This document shows, in pieces, positions 34,261-43,366 of a DNA stretch of 64,000 nucleotides (its first letter is position 1; each line of letters starts with the position of its first letter). Where the stretch lies: the NCBI GenBank assembly GCA_039029355.1, contig JBCCGI010000024.1:38257-102256 (forward strand), written 5' to 3'. A program made the position numbers and the translations under genes. The notes beneath the pieces were generated by a model, which was not told the DNA's origin, ran no database searches, and saw only the letters and a program-made list of their open reading frames with translations. The stretch comes from JBCCGI01 sp039029355. GTDB taxonomy: Bacteria > Planctomycetota > UBA1135 > GCA-002686595.

Positions 34261-37200
34261 TCAGTCGCCGGCCGCCGGGGCCCGCACGGCGCGGTTGCCG
34301 CGCACGTGGCGCGCGGTGCGCGCGAGGTCGAAGAGGCGCGCGGTCCCGTCCTCGCCGCCGGTTGCGAGGTACCTGCCGCTGGGGTCGAAGTCGAGGGCGT
34401 AGATCGCCAGGCCGTGGAGCCGGACGGTCGCGAGCTCGCTGCCGTCGGCCACGCTCCACAGCCGGACCGTCCCCGAGCGGTCGGCCGAGGCCAGCACGTC
34501 GCCGGCCGGTGGCCGGAACGCGACCGCCGTGACGCCGGACTCGTGCCCCTCCAGGACCGCCTCGGGGCGCCGCGCTCCGCACCGCCACAGCCGCACGGTG
34601 CGATCGTCCGAGCCCGTCGCGATCCGGTCGTCGGCGGGGGAGCCTGCGACGGTTCGCACGGGGCCGTCATGGCGCTCGTCGGCGTGCCGTAGTTCGCCGC
34701 TCGCCGGGCGCCACCAGGCAAGCGCGCCGTCGACCTGGCCGGCCGCGACCACCGCTCCGGTGCGCTCCCACGCCACCGAGCTGATGCGCGCCGCGTTCGG
34801 CACCCGCGCCGAGCGCGGCGGCGCCGACCAGTCGGCGGCATCCCAGGCGCGCAGCCGGCCGGCGTCGAAGCCCGCCGCCAGCCACCGGCCGTCGCGCGAG
34901 AACGACACGAAGCTCGCGCGCTCTTCGGGGTTGGGCGCGAGGAGCACCCGCTCGCGCCCGGCGGGCCCGAAGCGCACGGCGCCGTCGTGGCTGGCGGTGG
35001 CAAGGCCGCGGCCGTCGGGAGCACACGCCACCGACGACACGACGCCCGGCAGCGAGGTCGCCGTGTCGAGCGGCCGTCCCTCGGCGACGCTCCACGCCCG
35101 CAGCGACGCGACCTCGTCGTCGCCGCCGCTGATCAAGGTCTCGCCATCGGGCGAGAAGCACACCGCGTGCACCGACTTCGCCAGCGTCCCGAGCACGCGA
35201 GCGCCGGGGGCCTCGTCACCCTCACCGGGCCCCTCCCAGAGCTTGAGGAAGCCTCCCGAGTCGAGCGAGACGAGCAGCCCGCCGCGCGCCCACCACTCGA
35301 CCCCGAGAACGGTGTGACGGTGGCCGCTCCAGTCCGCGGTGGGCACCGGCGCCTCATCGGTCAGTCGCCACACGATCAGGTTGTCGGTGACGCCTCCGGC
35401 GGCGACGACCCGCTCGGAGTCCCCGTGGAAGGCGGCGAAGCCGCGCGTCCCCACGGCGGTGGGCATCAGGCGCGGAGGCGCGAACCCGCGGTCGTCGAAG
35501 CTCCAGGCGACGACGTCGCGGTTGGCCCCCAGCACGCGTCCACGGGCCCAGTCGACGCGCAGCCGCTGGCTGCGCTGAGCGTCGGTGCGTGCGAGCAGGC
35601 GCTCCTCCGCCAGCGACCACAGCCGCATCTCCCCCTCGTCCGCATCCAGCGTGATCGCGCGCGCGCCGTCGGGGGCGACGCTCAGGGCAATCGCGGGCGC
35701 GGCGAGCCGGAGGCGCTCCAGCGCGCGGGGCTCGGCCTCGAGCGACCACCGCACCACGTCACCGTCCGCCAGCGCGGCGTAGAGCGAGCCGCGCGCGAAC
35801 GAAACGGTGGCGACGCGCTCCTCGCCGAGCCGCCGCGCGAGCCCGCCCAGCGCTTCGCCGAGGCGCAGCTCGCCGCCCAGCACGGTCGCGAGCCAGCGCC
35901 CGTCGGGCGACAGGAACGGACGCCGCGCGTGCCCGCCCTCGCCCGGCAACCATCCGCGGCGCTCGAGCCCCGGCAAACCCAGCACCTCGACGCCCTCGGG
36001 GCGCGAGACGGCGATGAGCCCGGCCTCGCCGCTGAGCGCGAGGTGCCCGCGCCCCGGCGAGAGGCGCTCGGTGCGCACGCATGGATGGCGCGCGTACAGC
36101 TCGAAGAGGCCCCACTCCGCCGCGTCGCGGAGCGCCGGGTCGCCGCCGGGGGGCGCGAGGTAGTGGCGCCAGATCCAGTCCTCGGCGGCGACGGCGCGGT
36201 CGAAGCGCGCCAGGAGCCGGCCCTGGTCGATCTGCTCCCGCGCGAGCTCGGCGGACACGCGCGCCAGCTCGACCTCGCGCGCCCGCCACACCGCGAGCGG
36301 CACCAGGCTGAGCGCGAGCACCAGCGCGACCGCCAGCGGATGCCGTCGCACGAAGCGCCGCGCCTCGCCCCAGGCGGTGACCGGGCGCGCCTGCACCGGC
36401 TCCTTGCCGAGCGCGCGCCGCACGTCGGCCGCCAGCTCCGCGACGGTCGCGTAGCGCTCGCGCGGGTCCTTCTCCAGCGCCTGCCCGACGATCGCGTCGA
36501 GGTCGGCCGACACGCCGGGCAGGCCGCCGTGCCGGCTCGGGCGCGGCGCGCGCTGGGTGGTGATGGTGCGCACGATGTCGGCGATCGAGCCGCGCAGCTC
36601 ATAGGCCGGCCGCTCGGTGAGCAGCAGGTGCAGCAGGAGCCCGAGCGCGTGCACGTCGGTGCGCGCGTCGGTGCGCCGGCCGTCGCCCTCGACCTGCTCG
36701 GGCGCGCACCAGGCCAGGCTCCCGAGGAACTCGCCCGAGCGCGTGAGGCTCGCCGACGCGCCGAGCTCGGCGCGCTGCGCGAGCCCGAAGTCCAGGATCA
36801 GCGGCTGACCGTCGCGGACGAGCAGGTTGGAGGGCTTCAGGTCGCGGTGCACCACGCCGCGCGCGTGCGCGAACTCGACCGCGTCGGCGACGGCGAGGAA
36901 CAGCTCGAGGCGCTCGACCAGGCTCGGGCGCTCCTCCGCCAGCCAGGCCTGCAGGTCCGGGCCGTCGACCAGCTCGAGCACGAGATAGGGTTGGCCGCTC
37001 GCGGTGGTCCCGTTCTCGCGCAGCCGGACGATGTTCGGATGCCTGAGGCTGCGCACGATCTCGGTCTCGCGCCGGAAGCGCCGCCGTTGCGCCTCGGTCG
37101 CGTAGTCGCCGAAGAGCGGCATCTTGATCGCGACGCGCTGTCCGGTGGCGCCCTCGAGCGCCTCGTAGACCACGCCCTGCCCGCCGCGGTGCAGCTCGGC

Positions 37201-37473
37201 GACGATCTCGTAGCCGGCGTCCGCGAGCTGGGAGCGCTCGTCGGCCTCGGCCGCGCGCCCGAGCTCCGGGCCCAGCCGCGTCAGCTCGTCCAGCAGCGGG
37301 CGGTTGGCGCGGATCTCGTCGGCGCGCTCGGCGCACGGATCGCACAGGGCGAGGTGCTCGGCCGCGCGCCGCGTCGCCGACGTCGCGTGCACCTCGTCGC
37401 GCGGAAGCGCGGCGTAGGCCTCGAGCTCCTCCCACGAGAGGCAGCGCGAGCTCGCGTCACCGGCGGCCCTCAA
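34261..37473 (-). CDS. Ser/Thr protein kinase with zinc-finger-like N-terminus and WD40 repeats (1070 aa)
   Basis: Start TTG 37473 overlaps the TGA of the upstream sigma factor (TTGA). Residues ~1-50 contain HLALCDPCAE, the H-x3-C-x2-C core of anti-sigma zinc-binding domains. Kinase domain ~86-350: GGQGVVYEA loop, VAIK lysine, HRDLKPSN, LDFGLAQ and CAPEQ, all catalytic residues present. One membrane segment (~376-398, PLAVALVLALSLVPLAVW). Residues ~500-1070 are WD40-like repeats outside the membrane (SPDGRWLA, SRDGRWLAAG, GSDDRTVRLWR, GGEDGTARLFD), likely one or two propellers. Likely senses through the propeller and signals by phosphorylation, with the upstream ECF sigma factor as the obvious partner; anti-sigma activity of the N-terminus is inference. 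Confidence 0.92.
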   Translation of the reverse strand: MRAAGDASSRCLSWEELEAYAALPRDEVHATSATRRAAEHLALCDPCAERADEIRANRPLLDELTRLGPELGRAAEADERSQLADAGYEIVAELHRGGQGVVYEALEGATGQRVAIKMPLFGDYATEAQRRRFRRETEIVRSLRHPNIVRLRENGTTASGQPYLVLELVDGPDLQAWLAEERPSLVERLELFLAVADAVEFAHARGVVHRDLKPSNLLVRDGQPLILDFGLAQRAELGASASLTRSGEFLGSLAWCAPEQVEGDGRRTDARTDVHALGLLLHLLLTERPAYELRGSIADIVRTITTQRAPRPSRHGGLPGVSADLDAIVGQALEKDPRERYATVAELAADVRRALGKEPVQARPVTAWGEARRFVRRHPLAVALVLALSLVPLAVWRAREVELARVSAELAREQIDQGRLLARFDRAVAAEDWIWRHYLAPPGGDPALRDAAEWGLFELYARHPCVRTERLSPGRGHLALSGEAGLIAVSRPEGVEVLGLPGLERRGWLPGEGGHARRPFLSPDGRWLATVLGGELRLGEALGGLARRLGEERVATVSFARGSLYAALADGDVVRWSLEAEPRALERLRLAAPAIALSVAPDGARAITLDADEGEMRLWSLAEERLLARTDAQRSQRLRVDWARGRVLGANRDVVAWSFDDRGFAPPRLMPTAVGTRGFAAFHGDSERVVAAGGVTDNLIVWRLTDEAPVPTADWSGHRHTVLGVEWWARGGLLVSLDSGGFLKLWEGPGEGDEAPGARVLGTLAKSVHAVCFSPDGETLISGGDDEVASLRAWSVAEGRPLDTATSLPGVVSSVACAPDGRGLATASHDGAVRFGPAGRERVLLAPNPEERASFVSFSRDGRWLAAGFDAGRLRAWDAADWSAPPRSARVPNAARISSVAWERTGAVVAAGQVDGALAWWRPASGELRHADERHDGPVRTVAGSPADDRIATGSDDRTVRLWRCGARRPEAVLEGHESGVTAVAFRPPAGDVLASADRSGTVRLWSVADGSELATVRLHGLAIYALDFDPSGRYLATGGEDGTARLFDLARTARHVRGNRAVRAPAAGD

Positions 37474-38087
37474 GGCCTGGCCCGCAGCTCCTCGAAGTCG
37501 CGCCCGAGCTCGTCGACGATCGACTGCAGCCGCCGCACGCAGCGGTGCTTCGCCCAGTAGACGGTACTGGCGCGGCAGCCCAGGCGCCGCGCGACCTCGT
37601 CGGGGGCGACGCCCTCCAGCACGTGCAGCCGGAACGCCTCCAGGGTCTTGGGGCGCAGCTCGCCGCGGCGCTCGAGCGCCGCGAGCGCGTCGGCGAGCAG
37701 GCGTCGGCGGAGCTCGGCCTCGAACAGCGCGTCCAGCTCGTCCGGCCCGGCCACGTGGCCGAGCGCAGACTCGCCGCGCTGCGCTCCGCGCCGCGCCTGG
37801 GCCCGCCGCACGTCGCCGATGCGATGGCGCGCGATCCCGCGGACCCACTGCGAGAGCCGCCCGCGCTCGCGGTCGTACGCGCCGCGCGCGTAGTCGCGCA
37901 CGACCTGCAGCATGGTCTCCTGCGCCACGTCCGCGGCGTCGGCCCGCCCGAGGCCCGCGCGCCGCGCCACGTCGAAGACCAGCGGGCGGTAGCGCGCCTC
38001 GAAGCGCGCCCACACGGTGCGGTCGTCGAAGCGGGAGAGGGCCTCCAGCACGGTCGTGCCGGTCAGCGAAGCGGAATGGGGCTCCAT
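37470..38087 (-). CDS. ECF RNA polymerase sigma factor
   Basis: About 205 residues from ATG 38087. Region 2 at ~20-85 (RYRPLVFDVARRAGLGRADA, ADVAQETMLQVV, LSQWVRGIARHRIGDVRR) and region 4 at ~130-190 (ALERRGELRPKTLEAFRLHV, DEVARRLGCRASTVYWAKHR). It directs RNA polymerase to its own promoters. A GTG 14 codons upstream is open, but a TACAAT hexamer lies inside that extension, so 38087 is the better start. Its stop overlaps the kinase start, making a tightly coupled sigma/kinase pair of the type common in Planctomycetota. Confidence 0.92.
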   Translation of the reverse strand: MEPHSASLTGTTVLEALSRFDDRTVWARFEARYRPLVFDVARRAGLGRADAADVAQETMLQVVRDYARGAYDRERGRLSQWVRGIARHRIGDVRRAQARRGAQRGESALGHVAGPDELDALFEAELRRRLLADALAALERRGELRPKTLEAFRLHVLEGVAPDEVARRLGCRASTVYWAKHRCVRRLQSIVDELGRDFEELRARP

Positions 38088-38117
38088 GGGGGACGCGCGG
38101 GGCGTAGCGCCCTGCGA

Positions 38118-38123
38118 ATTGTA
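38118..38123 (-). promoter_or_regulatory. candidate -10 box TACAAT of sigma/kinase operon
   Basis: TACAAT on the minus strand, 30 nt before ATG 38087; predicted leader of ~24 nt. It argues against the upstream GTG start. Confidence 0.45.
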
Positions 38124-38144
38124 CCCCACGTCCGCGGGCGGGGC

Positions 38145-39875
38145 TTAGGGGCCGACCACCAGCTCCAGCCCGTTCGAGAACTCCGCCACGCCGAGGAACG
38201 GGCCGCCGGCGACCACGGTCGCCGACTGCACGACGAGGAAGGCGCCGACCACGCCGGGGTCGCTCGGCACGGCCGCGTGCAGGCTGAGCGCGCCGCCCGC
38301 GTCGGTCGCCGCCGTGGCGAGCAGCAGCGGCTGGGCGAGGTAGTTGTTGCACGGCCCGATCACATCCTGCGCCGAGACCGGCGAGGTGTAGAAGACCACC
38401 GGCGCGAGCGGCGCGGAGCCTTCGAGCTCGAGCGCGACCGGCGCGCCGGTCAAAAGCTCGCCCGACAGCTTGAGCTCCGGGGCGCTCGCGACCCCGCACC
38501 CCACGCCGAACGGCTCGGCCACCCAGCCGCCGAAGTCCGTCAGGTCGAAGGCGTGCAGCTCGATGCTGTGCACGCCGTCGTTGGCGGTGAAGAAGACCTT
38601 GTTGCCCGCGCGGGTGTAGCCGCCGGGGAGCGAGTCGTCGCTGCCGGGGTACACGTCCGAGACCAGCACCGTGCCCGCGGTCGTGCCGTCGGACAGGAAC
38701 GGCTCGTCGCCGGTCGCCCCGGCGCCGGAAACGAAACCCGTCCAGACGATGCGCTGCCCCGAGCCGACGGCGTGGAAGTCGCCGGTGAACGACACGCTCT
38801 TGGCGATCTCGTAGGTACCGGCGGCGGTCCCGTCGGTGCGCCACAGCTCGCTGTCCTCGAAGAACCACGGCACCTGGAACCAGGCCTCGTCGCCGAAGCT
38901 CACCAGGCTGTTCGCGTTCGAGCTCAGCGGCGGGGGCGAGAACAGGAGCTCGGTGCCCGCGGGCGTCCCGTCGCTCTTCCAGATGCTGCGCGAGAGCGAG
39001 GCGGAGCTCGCCGAGAACAGCAGCAGCCCGTCGTCGAGCGCGACCAGGTCCTGGGGATCCGAGCCGGAGCTGCCCGGGTCGATGTCCTTGAGGAGGATGG
39101 TCCCCTCCGCGGTGCCGTCGGTGCGCCAGAGCTCCTTGCCGAGCGAGGTCGTCGCGGTGAAGAAGAGGTAGTCGCCAGCAGCGGTGAAGTCGCGCGGCGA
39201 GCCGCCGATACCCTCCCAGGGCTGCTTGACGTGGACCGTACCGCCGGCCGTGCCGTCGGTCTTCCACAGCCCGTTGTGCCCCTCGCCGCCGCCGGTCTGT
39301 TGGGTGAAGTAGACCTCGTCCTGGAGCACGCCCAGGTCGATGTTGAAGTCGAGCGAGCCGAAGGTGGTCACGGGCTGGGTGCCCGCGGCGGTCCCGTCCG
39401 TGCGCCAGATCTCGTTGTCGCCGGGCGTCTCGACGAAGAAGATCGCGTAGTCGCTCGCGGCGATCATCGGCCCGGTGCTGGTCTGCGCATCCGGGCCGAC
39501 GTCGGCCACGTGCTCGGTGCCGAGCTCGGTGCCGTTGGTGCTCCAGAGCTCCGCGTTGGCGTCATCGAAAGCCAGGAACAGCACGCGGTCGCGGAAGAGC
39601 GTCAGGTCGTGCGGCTGGGACGACGTCGTCGGGTGGATGTCCTTCAGGAGGAGGGTGCCCTCCTCGGTGCCATCGCTCGCCCAGATCTCCTGTCCGACGT
39701 CGTTGCGGATCGCGGCGAAGATCAGCTTCTCGCGCAGGGCCTGGAAGCGCTGCGGGTAGCTGTGGTCGCTGGCCGCGCCGTAGGGCGGGTTGATGTCTTT
39801 GACCAGCGTGTCCTGGGCGGCGGGCAGGGGCGAGAGCGACAGGGCGAACAGCAGGGCCGGGGCCGCGTGCTTCAT
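38145..39875 (-). CDS. exported ELWxxDGT-repeat protein (576 aa)
   Basis: Signal peptide MKHAAPALLFALSLSPLPAA. Eight repeats of the ELWxxDGTxxGT type (EIWASDGTEEGT, ELWSTNGTELGT, EIWRTDGTAAGT, LWKTDGTAGGT, ELWRTDGTAEGT, IWKSDGTPAGT, ELWRTDGTAAGT, FLSDGTTAGT), about 50 residues apart, expected to form a beta-propeller. The last ~125 residues, from FGVGCGVASAPELKLSG to LELVVGP, are module C. Start ATG 39875 has AAAAGG nine nt upstream. Secreted or surface structural/binding protein; repeat family is known, function is not. Confidence 0.88.
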   Translation of the reverse strand: MKHAAPALLFALSLSPLPAAQDTLVKDINPPYGAASDHSYPQRFQALREKLIFAAIRNDVGQEIWASDGTEEGTLLLKDIHPTTSSQPHDLTLFRDRVLFLAFDDANAELWSTNGTELGTEHVADVGPDAQTSTGPMIAASDYAIFFVETPGDNEIWRTDGTAAGTQPVTTFGSLDFNIDLGVLQDEVYFTQQTGGGEGHNGLWKTDGTAGGTVHVKQPWEGIGGSPRDFTAAGDYLFFTATTSLGKELWRTDGTAEGTILLKDIDPGSSGSDPQDLVALDDGLLLFSASSASLSRSIWKSDGTPAGTELLFSPPPLSSNANSLVSFGDEAWFQVPWFFEDSELWRTDGTAAGTYEIAKSVSFTGDFHAVGSGQRIVWTGFVSGAGATGDEPFLSDGTTAGTVLVSDVYPGSDDSLPGGYTRAGNKVFFTANDGVHSIELHAFDLTDFGGWVAEPFGVGCGVASAPELKLSGELLTGAPVALELEGSAPLAPVVFYTSPVSAQDVIGPCNNYLAQPLLLATAATDAGGALSLHAAVPSDPGVVGAFLVVQSATVVAGGPFLGVAEFSNGLELVVGP

Positions 39876-39917
39876 GGGCGATACCTTTTCCGAAGGGTCT
39901 GCTCCAGGGGTCTCTCC

Positions 39918-39923
39918 AGGCTA
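39918..39923 (-). promoter_or_regulatory. candidate -10 box TAGCCT
   Basis: TAGCCT on the minus strand, 42 nt upstream of ATG 39875. Confidence 0.35.
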
Positions 39924-40005
39924 GCACCGCGGCCGGCAACGCGCCGGGCCGGGTTTCCGCACCTTTCCGTTCGTCCCTCGCCGCCGGCCGGGGAGATAGT
40001 CCCGG

Positions 40006-43000
40006 ATGGACGGCTCTCCGGTGGACTTCGACCCCGCAAACCTCGACCCCGCGCGGCTCCTCGCCGACCTGCGCTGGACCGCCGGCGTGGCGCTGGCGCT
40101 GGTGCGCGAGCCGGGGGCGGCGGACGACCTCGCGCAGGAGGCCTGGCTGATCGCGGCCCGCCGCGGCCGGGCCGACGGGCCGCCGACGCGGCGCTGGCGG
40201 GCGGCGACGGTCCGCAACCTGGCGCGCCGCCGCGTGCGGGCCGAGGGCCGGCGACGCGAGCACGAGCGCGGGGCGGAGGAGCTGCGCCCGCGCGAGGTGC
40301 CCTCGACCGAGGAGCTCGCCCAACGCACCGAGGCGCAGCGACGCGTCGCGGCGCTCGTGCTCGAGCTGGCGCCCGACCTGCGCGAGGCGCTGCTCCTCCG
40401 CTATCAGGAGGGCCTCGCGACAGCCGCGATCGCGCGGCGGCTCGGCGTCAGCCAGAGCACCGTGCAGTGGCGCCTGCGCAAGGGCCTGGGCCTGCTGCGC
40501 GCGGAGCTCGAGCGCGAGCGCGGCGACGGCTGGCAGGCCTTGGCGCTCACCGCCGTTCCATCCACGATCGCACCGACCACCGGCCTCCCCGCGGCGAAGG
40601 TGGCCGCGGGGCTCGGGTGGAGCGCATGGATGGGGCTGACGATGAGCGGAACGGCTTGGAAGTTTCTGGGCGCGGCCACGCTGGTGGCGGCGCTCGGGGT
40701 TTGGTGGGGCGGCGAGCGCGGGCCCGCGGCAGAGCCCGCGTCGCCACGGACGGCGGCTGAGACTCCCGCGGCGCACACCGTCGCGCCGGCGGCGCGCGTC
40801 GACGAGGTCGAGCCCGAGCTCGAGCGGCCGGCCGAAACGGTCGCGCCGAAGGAGCCGCGCGTCGCCAGCGCGGGCGGCGAGCCCGAGGTCGCCTGGATCC
40901 GCGGCCGGGCCGTCGACGGCGACGGCGCGCCGCTGCCGGGGGCCGAGCTGTGGCTGTCGCGCGGGGCCGGCTGGCGGACGCTGGACGTCGACTGGCGCCT
41001 CGCCGCGCGCAGCCTGAGCGACGGCGCCTTCGCGCTCGGGCTGCGCGCCGGCGACCTGGCCGCGCTCGATGCCGAGATGGCGCGCGGCCGCATGTACCTG
41101 CGGCTCGATGCCGGGCTCTTCCGCGAGGCCGAGATCTGGGAGGTCGCCGACGGTACCGAGGGGCAGGTGCTGACGCCGGCCGCCGGCACGGAGATCGACC
41201 TGGGCGAGGTCGCGCTGCGCGCGGTCGGCGTGATCCGCGGCCGCATCGACGATGCGGCGGGCGATCCCTACGACGAGGTCTTCGTCGCAGCCGAGAGCGA
41301 GCACGACCGCGGGCTCGCGCGGGTCGAGGCCGACGGCTCGTTCCTCGTGCGCGAGCTCTCGGCCGGCGTGTACCGCGTCACCGCCGCGGGGCCGACCTCG
41401 CGCCACGTTGTAGTCGGCGAGGCGGTGGAGGTGCGCGTGGGCGAGATCGCCGAGCTCCCGCCGGCCGCGCTCGTGCCGGGCTATCCGGTGCGCGGACGGG
41501 TCGCAGATCCGTCCGGCCGCCCGATCGCCGGGGCAGAGATTTCGGTGCCGTGCCACCCGCTCCTCGGCACGCTGCTCTGGTACGGGCGGCGCGCCGCGAC
41601 CAGCGACGCCGAGGGCCGCTTCGAGCTGCGCGCACCGATCCAGGGTGAGGTGCCGGTCGAGGTGACGGCCGCGGGCTACGCAGGCCTTGGCTACGACGAG
41701 CCGGGCAGCGAGGTGTCGGCGGCCGAGGAGCGCGTGCTGACGCTCCAGCCGCGGCTCGACCCCGTGCTCTTTCGCGTGACCGACCGCGACACGGGGGAGC
41801 CACTCGAGGACTTCTGCCTGGTGGTGCAGCGCGAGGCCACCGGCGAGGCGCGGATCGCACCCGCCGCCGACGAGAGCCCCGAGCGCGGCCCGCACCCCGG
41901 CGGCGAGGCGCGCCGGCGGGTGCTGGCCGGCGACTCGTTCGTCGTGCGCGCCGAAGGCTACCTGGACCACGAGGGCAGCGTGTACCGCGCCTACGGGCCC
42001 GGCGAGGTCGTGAAGGTGCGGCTCGACCCCCTGCGCACCGTCGTCGGGCGGGTGCTGCGCGAGGGGCGTCCCGCGGCCGGTGTCGAGGTCGTGCTCGACG
42101 ACGCGCTGCCGTGCATCTGGTCGCGCCGCCGCTTCGCGGGGGTCGAGGAGGAGCGCACCGGCAGGCACCTGGACGCCTTCCCGGGCCGGGTGCAGATGTT
42201 CGCCACCGCCGACGTCGTGGAGGGGCTCGACGCGATGCCGCCCTGGACGCGGGCCGTCGCCCAGCGCGGAAGCACACCGCTGGACGCGACGCGCACCGAC
42301 GGGGAAGGCCGCTTCGCCTTTGCCGCTCCGTCGACCGGCCCGTTCCAGCTCGACGTCCGCGGCGAAGGTCCGATGACCGTGCACCTTGCGAGCGTCTGGC
42401 CGGGGCCGGGCGAGAACGACCTCGGCGACCTCGAGCTCGCCACGCCGGCTGCGGCGGGGGCGCTCCGGGGGCGCATCGACGCCCGTGGGCTCGAGCGGCT
42501 GGACTACGCCTCGCTCAAGCTGCTGCCCGGCGGCGCGAGCGTGCGCACCGCGGCCGACGGCAGCTTCGCCTTTGAGGGGCTGGCGCCCGGGGGCTACTGG
42601 CTCGGCGTCAGCGGCGCCGAGCGCGAGATCAGCGGGCTGTTCCGCGCGGCGCCGGACTTCTACCTGGAGCTCGCCGCCGGCGAGCAGCGCACGCTGCAGC
42701 TGGACCTCTCGGCGTTCCTCTGCACGCGCTTCGACCCGCTGGTGCGGCTGAACGGCGCGGAGCCAGGCGCTCAGGCGCGGCTGCGTTTAACGACGCCCGC
42801 GGGCGAGCCGCTCGACTTCGACGCGCGGCTGCGCGAGGCGGGCACGGTGCTGTATCCGTGGCTGCCCGCGCACGGCGACGTGCTGGTGCACCTGGAGATG
42901 GGACGCTCGACCGAGGACCGCGGCACGGTCTTCGAGCCGATCGGCGGGGCGGGGCTCCCGTGGCGCCTGGAGCGCCCCGGGCCGCGGGGAGAGGGGGCGA

Positions 43001-43284
43001 CGGGGGAGCCGACGTTCGACTTCGAGGCGTCGCCGGCGGCGGTGGTCGTGGGAGCGACCCTTTCCCCGGAGGCGGAGCAGCGGAGCGCCGAGGTCCTGCT
43101 GACGAGGGAGGGAGCGACGCTGTCGCGCCAGACCGAGTTGGCAGCGACCGACGGGGTGCACCGCGGAAGCCTCGGTTGGCTTGCGCCGGGCCGCTACGAG
43201 GCGACCGTCCGGGTCGGGGCGCGGGAGTCCAGCGCGCAGCTGCTGGTCCGCGTGGGGAGTGCCGCCGAGCTGGTCGTGCCCTGA
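40006..43284 (+). CDS. ECF sigma factor fused to membrane segment and Ig/carboxypeptidase-regulatory-like repeats (1092 aa)
   Basis: Residues ~15-85 are sigma region 2 (RLLADLRWTAGVALALVREP, ADDLAQEAWLIAARRG) and ~105-165 region 4 (LAPDLREALLLRYQEG, AAIARRLGVSQSTVQWRLRK), both intact. A single membrane helix follows at ~218-236 (WKFLGAATLVAALGVWWGG), then a Pro/Glu-rich linker, then from ~300 to the end several carboxypeptidase-regulatory/SpaA-like beta-sandwich units (IRGRAVDGDGAPLPGAELWL, VRGRVADPSGRPIAGAEISV, VVGRVLREGRPAAGVEVVL). The reading frame is continuous and similar in composition throughout, so I take the fusion as real. The topology puts the sigma domain in the cytosol and ~850 residues outside, suggesting a tethered sigma factor responding to an envelope signal. 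Long C-terminal extensions on ECF factors are known in Planctomycetota. Confidence 0.88.
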   Translation: MDGSPVDFDPANLDPARLLADLRWTAGVALALVREPGAADDLAQEAWLIAARRGRADGPPTRRWRAATVRNLARRRVRAEGRRREHERGAEELRPREVPSTEELAQRTEAQRRVAALVLELAPDLREALLLRYQEGLATAAIARRLGVSQSTVQWRLRKGLGLLRAELERERGDGWQALALTAVPSTIAPTTGLPAAKVAAGLGWSAWMGLTMSGTAWKFLGAATLVAALGVWWGGERGPAAEPASPRTAAETPAAHTVAPAARVDEVEPELERPAETVAPKEPRVASAGGEPEVAWIRGRAVDGDGAPLPGAELWLSRGAGWRTLDVDWRLAARSLSDGAFALGLRAGDLAALDAEMARGRMYLRLDAGLFREAEIWEVADGTEGQVLTPAAGTEIDLGEVALRAVGVIRGRIDDAAGDPYDEVFVAAESEHDRGLARVEADGSFLVRELSAGVYRVTAAGPTSRHVVVGEAVEVRVGEIAELPPAALVPGYPVRGRVADPSGRPIAGAEISVPCHPLLGTLLWYGRRAATSDAEGRFELRAPIQGEVPVEVTAAGYAGLGYDEPGSEVSAAEERVLTLQPRLDPVLFRVTDRDTGEPLEDFCLVVQREATGEARIAPAADESPERGPHPGGEARRRVLAGDSFVVRAEGYLDHEGSVYRAYGPGEVVKVRLDPLRTVVGRVLREGRPAAGVEVVLDDALPCIWSRRRFAGVEEERTGRHLDAFPGRVQMFATADVVEGLDAMPPWTRAVAQRGSTPLDATRTDGEGRFAFAAPSTGPFQLDVRGEGPMTVHLASVWPGPGENDLGDLELATPAAAGALRGRIDARGLERLDYASLKLLPGGASVRTAADGSFAFEGLAPGGYWLGVSGAEREISGLFRAAPDFYLELAAGEQRTLQLDLSAFLCTRFDPLVRLNGAEPGAQARLRLTTPAGEPLDFDARLREAGTVLYPWLPAHGDVLVHLEMGRSTEDRGTVFEPIGGAGLPWRLERPGPRGEGATGEPTFDFEASPAAVVVGATLSPEAEQRSAEVLLTREGATLSRQTELAATDGVHRGSLGWLAPGRYEATVRVGARESSAQLLVRVGSAAELVVP

Positions 43285-43366
43285 CCGAGGTCCGCCCCCG
43301 CGGGGATGTCCTACACGATCGGCTGACCGCCGGGGCCGGAGCTTGCGTTCTTGCTAGCGAGCTCCC

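Noticed and set aside
34261..39267. Minus-strand open frame of 1668 codons
   Set aside because: Only 34261-37473 is the kinase; the upstream part runs through the sigma and ELWxxDGT genes in another frame and has Arg/Ala-rich shadow composition.
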